This document shows positions 31,971 through 41,715 of a stretch of DNA of 44,940 bases, piece by piece; within the stretch, counting starts at the first letter, position 1; each line of letters starts with the position of its first letter. A model generated the notes under the pieces. That model made no database searches, was not told the DNA's origin, and saw only the letters and a program-made list of their open reading frames with translations. Origin of the DNA: an uncultured Pedobacter sp. (lineage in GTDB: Bacteria; Bacteroidota; Bacteroidia; Sphingobacteriales; Sphingobacteriaceae). The position numbers and the translations under genes are program-made. The stretch is taken from positions 1-44,940 of the forward strand of contig NZ_CAMLIG010000034.1 of NCBI RefSeq assembly GCF_946480185.1, written 5' to 3'.

Positions 31971-32124
31971 TTTAAATTTTCTTTTGAAAAGTAGAGTTCT
32001 AAGAGGACTTAGTGTATTTTATTTATCACAGGAAAATTAATAAAGTATAAAAAAATCAAACGAGTTATAGATTTATGAAATCTTAAAACATTGTTTTCAA
32101 AGAAAGGAATCGATAATTTATTTT

Positions 32125-32161
32125 CGAAAAAAAATTACCTTAAGCCCACGGGAGCCTAAGG
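32125..32161 (-). terminator. Rho-independent terminator of the susCD transcript
   Basis: On the minus strand a 10-base-pair stem, CCTTAGGCTC with GGGCTTAAGG (32161 to 32138, two G-T pairs), closes a CCGT loop and is followed by AATTTTTTTT. It lies 28 bases after the susD stop. Confidence 0.85.
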
Positions 32162-32188
32162 TTAACTTTTCTAAAGAATTAATTGAAT

Positions 32189-34198
32189 TTACTTTGTTTT
32201 ATCTTCATCAGCAATAGCATCCTCCCACTTGTCCCATTTTGGTGTATTGGCGTCATAACCTGTATACCCGAAATTCTGACTTAATTGACCTTTGCTATTT
32301 GCTGTAATGGCTGAGTTAGGAATTGGCCAGTAAAGATTACATTTATCCATTTTATAATTTAGCGTTTTATTGGCAGAAGTTACGCCTCCAATATTATAAA
32401 TTTTACCATCTTTGACCACACGCTTATACCAGTAACTTCCTCCGGCTAAATCTGTTCCTGCATACTTATCATAATTTTCCACAGTATAAGTCCCACCCCA
32501 TTCATCCGGTTTACCACTTAAGGCAAGACAATAGGAAACTCGACTTAATTCCATGTGACGCCATTCTTCTAAATATAATTCACGAGCTCTTTCATCCATA
32601 ATATCACCGATATTTACTGTGGTATATAGCTGTTGACAATGAGCTCTTTTTCTTATTTCATTTACATCGTCCACTGCTGTAGCATCACCCATGTAATATT
32701 TAGCTTCTGCTCTTAAAAGATACGCTTCTGCTAAACGGTACAGATACCAATCAGCATTGCTCCCTTTTGATGCTCCAGCGTAAGCATTAGAACCAACGTT
32801 AGCTTCAGCCTCGGCATCAGTTATAAACAATTTATAATGTGGCCAATTGAAATAAGAGCGGATAGTGTCTGAGCATAAAAGCGCATTTGTAGTTGGATGG
32901 TATAACTTCAATTTCTGACCACGATAAGTACTTCCAACTGTAGTATATTTCAACGAGTCCATACGTACCCAGTTGCCTACCTTACTGTTATGTCTAAGAT
33001 CCTCATTATCCTCAATACCGTTAACAACCCATAATCCCTTTTGTGCAAATGGTGTGGGACGAATAGTACCAATACCCCTACCCAGTGCTCTACCGTAGTC
33101 AAGATCTGCCCTGTAGTTTGAATTGTTACGGGCATAAAGATCCATAGCATTTTTTCCATCAGGTGATTTTAAATTTGCTGAATTGTAGAGAGGCCCAAAA
33201 ATACGCATTGTAGCAAATGCAATATTCGATTGTACACCTCGGTTAGGCATACCCATAATAACCTCTTTATTTGCTGCAATTAATTTGTTCTCTGGTCGGT
33301 GTAAATCCCATATTACGTTTTCGGTAATAGGCCACGTTTTAGGCTCTCCTCCTGGATAAAAAGTACCGAAATTATTCTTCATCAATGAATAACCCGACTG
33401 ATTAATTAGGATATCTAATTGGTCCTTTGCTTTTTGGAACTGACCTGTTGCTAGGTAACATTTAGCAAGCAACATCCGGCAGGCTCCTTTATTAACCGTA
33501 CCGGTATAAGCTAGGTTTTTCTGTTCCGGAACCCATTGTACGGCAAGCTCCATATCCTTAGTAATCATATCTAGGATAGCAGCTTTCTTTGTACTGCGAT
33601 AATTTTGCTTTGGAACTTCTAATATTTTAGTAACCAAGGGTACATCGCCATATTGGAAAACCAATGCAAGGTAACGGTAAGCCCGGTGAAAATACGCACT
33701 TCCTTTGTAGATGTTTTTTGTTTCTTCGCTAAGTGTTTCTACTTTATCTACATAACTTAAAATGGTATTAGCATACTTAATACCACTATATGTTTCATCC
33801 CAGTAATGATTGATATAGTTACCGTCATTGCCTCCGGGACCTGCCGCTCCGCCCGTTGGTTTTAAACCATCAGCAAAGTTAAAGTTCACATTATTTCCAT
33901 CAACGTCACTTTTACCATATACAGCCAGATCCGAAAACATATACTCTGTACCTATAACTACCGAGTTTGTATTTGCCGAAGTATTTGTCCAATAAGAGCG
34001 TAGGTGTCGATCACAAATTGCTAAAGCCGCTTTTAGTCCCGACTCGGTAGTAAAAGTTGAGTTAGGTTCAAATATTGAAAGTGGATCCGGTTTTAGAAAG
34101 TCTTTTTTGCATCCTTGTATAAATACCGTAGTTCCTATAACTGTCATCAACATAGCTAATGACAACTTCTTTCCGATTTTATATTTAATTAGTTTCAT
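32189..34198 (-). CDS. SusD/RagB-family glycan-binding outer-membrane lipoprotein
   Basis: 669 residues, somewhat longer than the common 500-600 for SusD proteins. The lipobox FIQGC gives an acylated C30, followed by KKDFLKPDPLS, the usual SusD N-terminus. Helical TPR-like segments are visible, such as NIYKGSAYFHRAYRYLALVFQYGDVPLV and ADWYLYRLAEAYLLRAEAKYYMGD, with the C-terminal RARELYLEEWRHMELSR. SusD forms the lid over its SusC channel and captures the oligosaccharide at the cell surface. It lies 10 bases downstream of susC and is followed by a strong terminator, so the pair forms its own transcript. Bound glycan is inferred from the locus, not from the sequence. Confidence 0.95.
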   Translation of the reverse strand: MKLIKYKIGKKLSLAMLMTVIGTTVFIQGCKKDFLKPDPLSIFEPNSTFTTESGLKAALAICDRHLRSYWTNTSANTNSVVIGTEYMFSDLAVYGKSDVDGNNVNFNFADGLKPTGGAAGPGGNDGNYINHYWDETYSGIKYANTILSYVDKVETLSEETKNIYKGSAYFHRAYRYLALVFQYGDVPLVTKILEVPKQNYRSTKKAAILDMITKDMELAVQWVPEQKNLAYTGTVNKGACRMLLAKCYLATGQFQKAKDQLDILINQSGYSLMKNNFGTFYPGGEPKTWPITENVIWDLHRPENKLIAANKEVIMGMPNRGVQSNIAFATMRIFGPLYNSANLKSPDGKNAMDLYARNNSNYRADLDYGRALGRGIGTIRPTPFAQKGLWVVNGIEDNEDLRHNSKVGNWVRMDSLKYTTVGSTYRGQKLKLYHPTTNALLCSDTIRSYFNWPHYKLFITDAEAEANVGSNAYAGASKGSNADWYLYRLAEAYLLRAEAKYYMGDATAVDDVNEIRKRAHCQQLYTTVNIGDIMDERARELYLEEWRHMELSRVSYCLALSGKPDEWGGTYTVENYDKYAGTDLAGGSYWYKRVVKDGKIYNIGGVTSANKTLNYKMDKCNLYWPIPNSAITANSKGQLSQNFGYTGYDANTPKWDKWEDAIADEDKTK

Positions 34199-34208
34199 GT
34201 TTAAATTT

Positions 34209-37200
34209 TTAAAAAATTACATTTAATCCAGCTGAAAAAAGACGAGTTGCAAGTCCTCCTGTTTCAGGATCTCCATATTCCCAATCTTTCTGCCATGTGG
34301 CTACATTCCTTACAGAACCAAATACCTTTACCTTTTGAATATCCAATCTACTAATCATCTTCTTTGGCAATGAATAGCCCAAAGAGATACTTTCAAAACG
34401 GATAAATGAACGGTCGTAAAGTTTACCCGCACTTGCTCCAGAAGGTGTTTTTGCATCTAAACGAGCGTATTTATTTGTAGGGTTTTCTGGTGTCCAATAT
34501 TGTTTAGCTGCCGTGTTATAATTATAGGTGATTAATGAACCTCCATTATCGTTATTAAGGTACGATCCATCTAAACTTTTATGCCCGATGTAGGAATAAA
34601 TATTGAAAGACAGACTTAAATCTTTGAAGAAGGTAAAATCATTACGTAATTGCCAGTTTATAGGCGGAGAAGTTTGTCCTAAGAACTGTTTATCATTATC
34701 GTCGTACACAGGTGTTATACTGCCATCTGCATTTACCTTGTCATTTGCAGTATAACTATTCTCTACCTTAGGATCTCCCGGTCTTTGTCCGTATTTAGCG
34801 GCTTCGGTAGCTTCACTGACCTGCCAAATACCTGTAACCTTATAATTCCATATTTCGCTGATTGGCTTTCCTATAAACCAATTATTACTTATATCACTAC
34901 TTTCTTTTTGACCTATAATATTTCCTTGGGCATCCAACACATTTTCATAATCTCCATAAAGATGCGTTATGGTATTTTTATTATAAGAAAAACTCAAACT
35001 ACTTCTCCATTCAAACATATCATTTTTCATATTTAGAGAACTAACAGCTAATTCAATTCCCTTATTTTGCACTTCTCCTAAATTGGTGGTTATACTCCCA
35101 AAACCAGTGAAACCAGGAAGACGTTGAGCTATAATCATATCATGCGTTTTCATCGAGTAATAGTCAATAGAACCTGTGATACGGTCGTTAAGAAATCCAT
35201 AGTCCAATCCGAAATTTAATGAAGCTGTTTTTTCCCATTGTAAATTTGGATTCGCCATACGGTCTATCAGGAGATATTTCACCTCCTCACTACTCCCATT
35301 ATTCAAGACATAACCCATTGTTGAGCCAAGTCCAGAACCTAGATTAGCTAACGACACATAAGGATCTGACAGAGAACGATTTCCATTTTCTCCATAAGAC
35401 ACACGTAATTTTCCATAATCCATTGCCTCCCATTTAAAGAATTTTTCATTGGTAAAGGCCCAAGCAACTGCTAAGGAAGGGAAAGTTGCATAGGGATTAC
35501 TTTGGCCAAATGCAGAGTAACCATCACGACGAATTGACGTGGTTAGCATATAACGGTCGTCATAAGAATAAAATGCCCGAGCTAATAATCCATCAGCAGA
35601 TTGATGAGTGTCATTAGTTGAAATAGAATTATTTTCTTTAGTTCCATTCTGAGTATTATGAAAGCCTAATGCATCAGAAGGGAGGATATTACGAGCATTA
35701 ATGTCATCAGACCAATACTTACGTTCTTCAGCTTCCTGTACTAAAGTTAGATTTACTCTGTGCTTTTTTGCAAAAGTATGCTCCCAATTTAAAGTATTGT
35801 TGAGCGACCAGTCGAAATTTTTAGCCCAGCTACGGTCCACACCACGATTTATAGGTAAGGATTCTGGCTCAGCAGCCGACATAAAGTAACGGTTGTAATA
35901 CCACTGTAAACGAGGCGAAGCGTTAAAAGAGTAAGTGACACCAAATGGTAACTTCACTTTAGCATTTAATATGGTATTAAGCACTGTATAACCTTTCTCG
36001 AGATCTAAATATTGCCTTTCAAAATCGTAATTGTAACCTCTTTTAATAGAACCGTCACCCATTGGATATTGCGACAATGTACCATCTGCTTCTACATAAT
36101 GACTATAAGGCGAATTACGGATTTGGTTATTGTCATAGTAATTTGTCCCTAATCCTGGCGACAGGCTACCATCACTCCTATCTTGAAAGTTCACATTTGC
36201 TCCTATTTCGAGCCATTTATTTACTGATCCTTGGAGTTTTAGATTAGAACGAATAGCCTGGTAGTCATCATAATCTACAGCACCTTCATTATGTAAGTAT
36301 CCAAGAGACATGTAATAGTTCATTTTATCGCTAGCGCCTGATATACTCGTGTTATAATCCTGATTAAGTCCAGTACGAAAAGTATGATCGTACCAATCGA
36401 ACGTATTTCCGGCCAAATAATCATTAAGCACACCACCTTCAAGACTCAAGCGTCTCGCATAAATACTCTTGTCAGATTCGCCAGAAGTATTAGTTGAATA
36501 AGCCCTCCATTGATCTATAGTTATTCCATACTTAATAAGATTTTCTGGGGTTGGCATTTCATAAAGTCCCGGCTTACTTGCAGAAGCCGAAGTTTGATAT
36601 GCGCCATATATACCAGTAGTAGCATTTAAACCATAGGTATCTTTTTTGTACCAATCCTCACGGTATTTCATATAAGCATCTGGACCGAACATTTCACGGT
36701 ATTCACTTTTTTGAGTTATTCCAGTATTAGCTGTAAAGTTCACAACCGGTTTACCTTCTTTTCCCTTTTTAGTGGTTATAATAATTACACCGCTTGCGGC
36801 TCTTGACCCGTAAACCGCTGCTGCAGAAGCATCTTTTAAAACATCAATCTGTCCAATATCGTCCGGATTGATTTCGGATAACTCCCCATAAAAAATCATA
36901 CCGTCAAGAACAATCAAAGGGTCATTGTGTCCTCCGCCGGTGTATACAGAACGTTGACCACGAATTTGCATAGATCCTCCACCCTTTGCCGAAGCATTAT
37001 AACCCACGCTTAAACCTGGTGTGCCACGGAGAATATCCTGAACCGTATTGGGGTTTTCGTTGGCCAACTTATCAGGCATAATCTGCACTACAGAACCCGT
37101 AAGATCTTTCTTTTTCATGGTTCCATATCCTATAACCACAACTTCATCCAGTGCTTTATTATCCGTAGCCAAAGCCACCGTAAGCTCTGTTTTTCCGTTT

Positions 37201-37487
37201 ACAGAAATAGCTTGAGAAATGTATCCAATATAATTTATTTCTAAGATGCTAGTGTTAGTTACTTGAATCCGGAAAGCTCCGTTTACATCTGTACTGGTGG
37301 CTTCTTTGCCATCTTTCACTTTTACAAGAACTCCAATTAAAGGCTCGGATGTTTTGGCGTCCAAAATCTTTCCAGTTAACAATCTTGATTGCGCAAAAGT
37401 TATAATTGGCGACATCAAGAATAAAAATAGCAAAACCGGCATAAATGCAATCTTGGCTTTACCGTATAAAAGGTATTTATTCGACAT
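34209..37487 (-). CDS. SusC/RagA-family TonB-dependent outer-membrane transporter
   Basis: 1092 residues. Signal peptide about 1-33 (ending ITFAQ), a carboxypeptidase-D-regulatory-like domain at about 36-109 (LLTGKILDAKTSEPLIGV), the SusC signature DEVVVIGYGTMKKKDLTGSV (114-133), a plug domain to about 240 with LKDASAAAVYGSRAASGV, then a long beta-barrel ending in SAGLNVIF with the aromatic C-terminus used by BAM. No sigma-interacting N-terminal extension is present, consistent with control by the HTCS and not by an ECF sigma/anti-sigma pair. It imports oligosaccharides into the periplasm using TonB energy. First gene of the locus; the leader from the candidate promoter would be about 320 bases. 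Confidence 0.96.
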   Translation of the reverse strand: MSNKYLLYGKAKIAFMPVLLFLFLMSPIITFAQSRLLTGKILDAKTSEPLIGVLVKVKDGKEATSTDVNGAFRIQVTNTSILEINYIGYISQAISVNGKTELTVALATDNKALDEVVVIGYGTMKKKDLTGSVVQIMPDKLANENPNTVQDILRGTPGLSVGYNASAKGGGSMQIRGQRSVYTGGGHNDPLIVLDGMIFYGELSEINPDDIGQIDVLKDASAAAVYGSRAASGVIIITTKKGKEGKPVVNFTANTGITQKSEYREMFGPDAYMKYREDWYKKDTYGLNATTGIYGAYQTSASASKPGLYEMPTPENLIKYGITIDQWRAYSTNTSGESDKSIYARRLSLEGGVLNDYLAGNTFDWYDHTFRTGLNQDYNTSISGASDKMNYYMSLGYLHNEGAVDYDDYQAIRSNLKLQGSVNKWLEIGANVNFQDRSDGSLSPGLGTNYYDNNQIRNSPYSHYVEADGTLSQYPMGDGSIKRGYNYDFERQYLDLEKGYTVLNTILNAKVKLPFGVTYSFNASPRLQWYYNRYFMSAAEPESLPINRGVDRSWAKNFDWSLNNTLNWEHTFAKKHRVNLTLVQEAEERKYWSDDINARNILPSDALGFHNTQNGTKENNSISTNDTHQSADGLLARAFYSYDDRYMLTTSIRRDGYSAFGQSNPYATFPSLAVAWAFTNEKFFKWEAMDYGKLRVSYGENGNRSLSDPYVSLANLGSGLGSTMGYVLNNGSSEEVKYLLIDRMANPNLQWEKTASLNFGLDYGFLNDRITGSIDYYSMKTHDMIIAQRLPGFTGFGSITTNLGEVQNKGIELAVSSLNMKNDMFEWRSSLSFSYNKNTITHLYGDYENVLDAQGNIIGQKESSDISNNWFIGKPISEIWNYKVTGIWQVSEATEAAKYGQRPGDPKVENSYTANDKVNADGSITPVYDDNDKQFLGQTSPPINWQLRNDFTFFKDLSLSFNIYSYIGHKSLDGSYLNNDNGGSLITYNYNTAAKQYWTPENPTNKYARLDAKTPSGASAGKLYDRSFIRFESISLGYSLPKKMISRLDIQKVKVFGSVRNVATWQKDWEYGDPETGGLATRLFSAGLNVIF

Positions 37488-38294
37488 AATTATTGTTTTT
37501 TATTTAAAATTGGTTTGCTTTTAGATTAAAAAATGCTTTTGTAGCTTTTAAAATGCATAAGGTTGCTTTCACTCTTTGGGAGAGGATAAAGACTTGATTT
37601 TACTTTTGTTTCTTTCATGTGTTATTTGGTTTAATTTAATAATTGGTTCTCTTTATTCAACTTCAGTTAAAAGGAATTTCAATATAAAAATCATCGTTTT
37701 TGAAAATCAGAAATACTGAAATGCAAATTTTTATCGTAAATAAAATCTAAACTAAAACAGAATAGATCTAAAATTGGTTCAGCTGTTATTGATTGAATAA
37801 TTGCTGAACCAAAAATAAATGCTTGTGCTAATTTATTGAGGGGAGAATCTCATTCATTAGGAGGGACAAATTTGTAAAACGTCCTTATAACGATAAAAAA
37901 GAAAGATTTTATCTGACCTATATAGATTTGCTGATTGTAGATAAATCTCAAGAATAGTGTTTTAAACACTATAGATTAATAAAAAAGAGCAGAAATTATA
38001 GCGTACTGATATTTATGTAAAGCAGTAATCCATTTAAAGAAAATCACAAATTCACACATGGGTATTGTGCATCATATAATAAGGATGTATGACGGCGGGA
38101 AAGCCAGTCGAGATATAGACTTAGAACAAGAATAATCAAGATTTCTGTTTTTTGTAAAACACGTTTTTCAATCCTTTTGAAGAAAAAGATTAATGACTTT
38201 TAAATTAAAATATGTAGAATCAATTAAATTCTCGGCTTCGTTTTCACCAGTCAATCTCGCCAATTCATTCGGCCCTTCAATCCTCAGAATTGAA
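37488..38294. other. Gene-free region upstream of susC
   Basis: About 800 bases with no supported reading frame. The part near susC would be its leader; the site at 37810-37875 is the promoter/operator candidate. Bases 38040-38160 have a different, more G+C-rich look (GACGGCGGGAAAGCCAGTCG at 38089) that I could not identify; they may be a repeat remnant. No terminator for the polyprenyl synthetase transcript was clear. Confidence 0.55.
37810..37875 (-). promoter_or_regulatory. Candidate HTCS-dependent promoter of susCD
   Basis: On the transcribed strand TATTTTTG (37817 to 37810) matches the Bacteroidota -7 consensus TAnnTTTG exactly. No TTTG box is found at the -33 position. Instead, plus-strand G-tracts GGGG (37840-37843) and GGAGGG (37860-37865) lie just upstream, about 21 bases apart, followed by the perfect palindrome ACAAATTTGT (37866-37875). 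A missing -33 box beside an activator-like double site is what a regulated promoter would show. Confidence 0.5.
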
Positions 38295-39269
38295 TTAATT
38301 CTCCCGCTCCACCAACATCTCCGCAAAACTCAGCAAGGTTTTTTTATTCTCTACGGGAACATCAATTTTATCAAACGCGTCTAAAGCCAATTTTGCATAA
38401 TTCTGCATCACATCTTCTGATAATTTACGGATATTGAGCTGATTGTACAAAGCTTTAACCGCTTCTACTTTTTGTTCAGCAACAAAGTCTGTTTTATTGA
38501 TCCAAGAAGTTAAATTTATTAAATCTTCACCTTCGGCAAGTTCTAAAGCTTTTATTAATAAGAAGGTTTTTTTATTAGATATGATATCGCCACCTACCTG
38601 CTTTCCAAATTTTTCTGGATCACCGTAAACGTCTAAAATATCATCCTGAAGCTGAAAAGCCAATCCCAAATTTTCGCCAAACTGATAAAGCAGCTGTGCA
38701 TTTTTTGAATCTGCATTACCAATTAAAGCACCAATTTTTAATGCGCCACCTAATAAAACTGCAGTTTTCAAACGAATCATCTCTAAATATTCATCAATAG
38801 AAACTTCGTCACGAGCTTCGAAATTCATGTCAATCTGCTGGCCTTCGCAAACTTCAATCGCTGTTTTGTTGAAAACCTCTAAAACGCTGGTTAAAATATT
38901 GGGTTTTACCTGAATCATCAGCTTATAGGCTTTCACAAACATCACATCGCCCGACAGGATAGCTACGGAATCACTCCACTTTTCATGAACAGTTGGCTGT
39001 CCGCGACGAAGCGGTGCATTGTCCATAATATCGTCATGCATTAACGTAAAATTGTGGAACATTTCAATTGCCAATGCAGGAGCTTTAGCATCTTCAATAT
39101 CTCCACCGAATAAATCAGTTGCCATTAACACCAAAGCTGGTCTTAATCTTTTTCCGCCTAGCGCCATTAAATAGGCAATAGGCTCATATAATTCGTTAGG
39201 CGTTGCCGGATAGTTGATCTCCTTTACTGCCGTATCTATGATTTGTTGTAATTCTTTGATGCTATGCAT
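38295..39269 (-). CDS. Polyprenyl (isoprenyl) diphosphate synthase
   Basis: 324 residues. Both aspartate-rich motifs are present: DDIMD (79-83, in MHDDIMDNAPLRRG) and DDILD (209-213, in FQLQDDILDVYGD), together with GGKRLRP (38-44) for diphosphate binding. The enzyme condenses isopentenyl diphosphate onto allylic diphosphates in the cytoplasm, feeding menaquinone, undecaprenyl or carotenoid pathways. An aromatic residue (F74) five positions before the first motif is a feature of short-chain (C15-C20) enzymes, so a farnesyl/geranylgeranyl product is likelier than a long chain, but I would not fix it. Followed upstream by RNase R on the same strand after 117 bases, a possible shared transcript. 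Confidence 0.9.
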   Translation of the reverse strand: MHSIKELQQIIDTAVKEINYPATPNELYEPIAYLMALGGKRLRPALVLMATDLFGGDIEDAKAPALAIEMFHNFTLMHDDIMDNAPLRRGQPTVHEKWSDSVAILSGDVMFVKAYKLMIQVKPNILTSVLEVFNKTAIEVCEGQQIDMNFEARDEVSIDEYLEMIRLKTAVLLGGALKIGALIGNADSKNAQLLYQFGENLGLAFQLQDDILDVYGDPEKFGKQVGGDIISNKKTFLLIKALELAEGEDLINLTSWINKTDFVAEQKVEAVKALYNQLNIRKLSEDVMQNYAKLALDAFDKIDVPVENKKTLLSFAEMLVEREN

Positions 39270-39386
39270 TTACAATGTTGGTGTGTGCGTATTTGGGTGC
39301 GAAAATAGTATTTTTATTTTTGCTTTAGGGAACCCGAAAATTGTCTTGAGTCTATCTTCTTTGCTCTTGATTCTCACTTCTTCAAC

Positions 39387-41519
39387 CTACTCCACAATCA
39401 AACTAAAATCTATCTGTCTTTTTCCTAAATCAACACGTTTTACTTTAATTTTAACTTCATCACCAAGCTGATAAGTGCGTTTTTTCTTTTGCCCGATGAT
39501 GCAATAATTCTTCTCGTCCAAAACGTAAAAATCATCGGAGATATCACGTAAACGTATCATACCTTCGCATTTGTTTTCCTGGATTTCCACATACATCCCC
39601 CACTCTGTAACGCCAGAAATAATGCCCATATAGGTTTGCCCGATGTTATCTTCCAAATATTCAGCTTGTTTGTATTTGATAGAAGCTCTTTCCGCATCGG
39701 CAGCTTTTTTCTCCATCTGCGAAGCATGCTGACACATTTTTTCGTAGTGATCGGCATTTACGCTATCGCCACCTGCTAAATAATATTCCAATAATCTATG
39801 AACCATTACGTCAGGATACCTACGGATTGGCGAGGTAAAGTGCGTGTAAAAGTCAAAAGCTAAACCATAATGGCTACTGCTTTTTGTGGTATAAATGGCT
39901 TTCGCCATGGAACGGATAGCCAATTGAGTCAGTACGTTTTGTTCTTTTGTGCCTTCCACATCGGCCATTAATTTATTCAAACTTCTGGCCGTATCTCTAT
40001 CAGATTTGGTGGAAATTTTATGCCCGAATTTAGAAGCAAACGCAGCGAAAGCGGCCAAACTTTCGGGCTTTGGCGAATCATGCGCCCGGTAAACAAAAGT
40101 ATATTTATGCTTTCCTTTACCTTTTTTAGCAATAAATTCGGCAACTTTTTTATTCGCCAAAAGCATAAAATCCTCAATTAGTTTATGGGCATCTTTACGT
40201 TCTTTTATATAAACGCCAATTGGTTTTCCATACTCGTCAAGCTTAAATTTAACTTCGGTTGATTCAAAACTTATTGCTCCATGTTTAAATTTTCTGTCTC
40301 TTAAAATATGCGCCAAACGGTTCAGTTTTAAAATTTCTTCCGAATAGTCGCCGGCTTTATTTTCAATAATTTCCTGAACTTCTTCATAAGCAAATCTGCG
40401 GTCGCTATAAATTACGGTTTTGCCAAACCATTCTGTAACCAAATTCGCATTCTCGTCCATCTCAAAAACAGCAGAAAAACACAGCTTTTCTTCTTTCGGA
40501 CGCAATGAGCATAAGTTGTTTGATAAAACTTCCGGTAACATCGGGATCACACGGTCCACCAAATAAACTGAAGTTCCACGGTCATAAGCCTCTTTATCCA
40601 AAGCACTATCCGGAATTAAATAATGCGAGACATCCGCAATATGTACACCTACTTCATAATTGCCATTTTCTAAAGTTTTAAAAGATATTGCATCATCAAA
40701 ATCCTTAGCATCAAAGGGATCAATGGTAAAAGTCAATGTTTTTCTAAAATCGCGTCGTTTAGTAATTTCTTCCTGGGTAATTTCTGCAGAAATGGCCTGC
40801 GCTTCTTTCTCAACCTCCTCCGGAAAAGTTAAAGGAAACCCGTATTCGGCCAAAATAGCATTCATTTCGGTGTTATTCTCGCCCTGCTTTCCTAAAATGC
40901 TCTTGATAACGCCTACCGGATTTTTTGCGCCAGCTGGCCAATCAACAATTTTAGCCAAAGCTTTAACGCCATTTCTTGCGCCATTTAAATCCTCTAAAGG
41001 AATAAAAATATCATGCAACATTTTACGGTCATCCGGAATAAAAAAGGCGAAATGCTGGCTCAGTTTAACGATACCGGTAAACTCCATTTTAGCTCTTTCT
41101 AAAATCTCTACTACCTCCCCTTCCTTACGTTTACCTTTGCTACTTTCGTAAACGTAAAGTTTAACTCTATCACCATGCAAAGCGGTACGCACCTTTCTTG
41201 GAGCTATATAAATATCTTTCTCATTCTCGTCATCCGGAATTACAAATGCTGATCCGTCATTAGACATGGCAATTTTCCCGGTTAAAAAAGCCTTAACCTC
41301 ATGCAATTTGTACTGCCCTTTACTAACCTCTAAAAAAATGCCTTTTTCAGTTTGCTCTTCCAATACTTCCAAAATGGTTGTTTTAGAATCGGGATCTATA
41401 ATATTTAATTTATTAGCTATTTGACGGTAGTTCATGGGCTTATTGCCCGATTTTTCAAGCACATTAGAGATGAGCTCTGTAAGCACTTTTTTTATGGAAT
41501 TTCCTTGATGATTCGACAT
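39387..41519 (-). CDS. rnr: Ribonuclease R
   Basis: 710 residues, in the normal range for bacterial RNase R. The order is N-terminal helix-turn-helix-like segment (to about 75), two cold-shock-type OB domains, the RNB catalytic domain and a C-terminal S1 domain (GQTYMGIISGVTEWGMYVEI). The RNB signature TIDPFDAKDFDDAIS at 265-279 supplies the metal-binding aspartates including D267, D273, D275 and D276, and SHYGLAFDFYTHFTSPIRRYPD is the second RNB signature. It degrades structured RNA 3' to 5' in the cytoplasm. It ends in DLGKRQIDFSLIVE without the long basic tail of enterobacterial RNase R. Confidence 0.96.
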   Translation of the reverse strand: MSNHQGNSIKKVLTELISNVLEKSGNKPMNYRQIANKLNIIDPDSKTTILEVLEEQTEKGIFLEVSKGQYKLHEVKAFLTGKIAMSNDGSAFVIPDDENEKDIYIAPRKVRTALHGDRVKLYVYESSKGKRKEGEVVEILERAKMEFTGIVKLSQHFAFFIPDDRKMLHDIFIPLEDLNGARNGVKALAKIVDWPAGAKNPVGVIKSILGKQGENNTEMNAILAEYGFPLTFPEEVEKEAQAISAEITQEEITKRRDFRKTLTFTIDPFDAKDFDDAISFKTLENGNYEVGVHIADVSHYLIPDSALDKEAYDRGTSVYLVDRVIPMLPEVLSNNLCSLRPKEEKLCFSAVFEMDENANLVTEWFGKTVIYSDRRFAYEEVQEIIENKAGDYSEEILKLNRLAHILRDRKFKHGAISFESTEVKFKLDEYGKPIGVYIKERKDAHKLIEDFMLLANKKVAEFIAKKGKGKHKYTFVYRAHDSPKPESLAAFAAFASKFGHKISTKSDRDTARSLNKLMADVEGTKEQNVLTQLAIRSMAKAIYTTKSSSHYGLAFDFYTHFTSPIRRYPDVMVHRLLEYYLAGGDSVNADHYEKMCQHASQMEKKAADAERASIKYKQAEYLEDNIGQTYMGIISGVTEWGMYVEIQENKCEGMIRLRDISDDFYVLDEKNYCIIGQKKKRTYQLGDEVKIKVKRVDLGKRQIDFSLIVE

Positions 41520-41715
41520 TGAGATAATTGTTATCTTATTTAAAGCTCAAAATAGAGATTATGTTTTTAATATTCATTTTTTAACCAATTTTTAATAAAC
41601 AGTTAACATAGATTTTACGTATTGCTTTACAGACACAAAGTTTTAGCACCATATTTTCCTAAAAAAAGCTAAATGTAATTTTTATTTTAGCACTTTATTT
41701 AACATCCCAAACCTT

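Larger units (their letters stand above)
31231..32124. other. Long gene-free region between susD and the GH2 gene
   Basis: About 900 bases without a supported coding frame on either strand. It contains the candidate GH2 promoter/operator (31393-31449) and a cluster of nested inverted repeats (31860-31970). The stretch 31450-31860 is AT-rich and shows nothing that I can identify. Room for a small RNA exists but no RNA family is recognised. Confidence 0.6.

Noticed and set aside
37514..37541. Antisense promoter in the susC leader (TTTG and TGCTTTTG on the plus strand)
   Set aside because: The -7 element has a mismatch and the spacer is 16 bases, shorter than usual; in such AT-rich DNA this match is expected by chance.
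39412..41151. Plus-strand open frames opposite RNase R as overlapping genes
   Set aside because: They mirror the codon bias of the real minus-strand gene, lack domain signatures and have no supporting start context.
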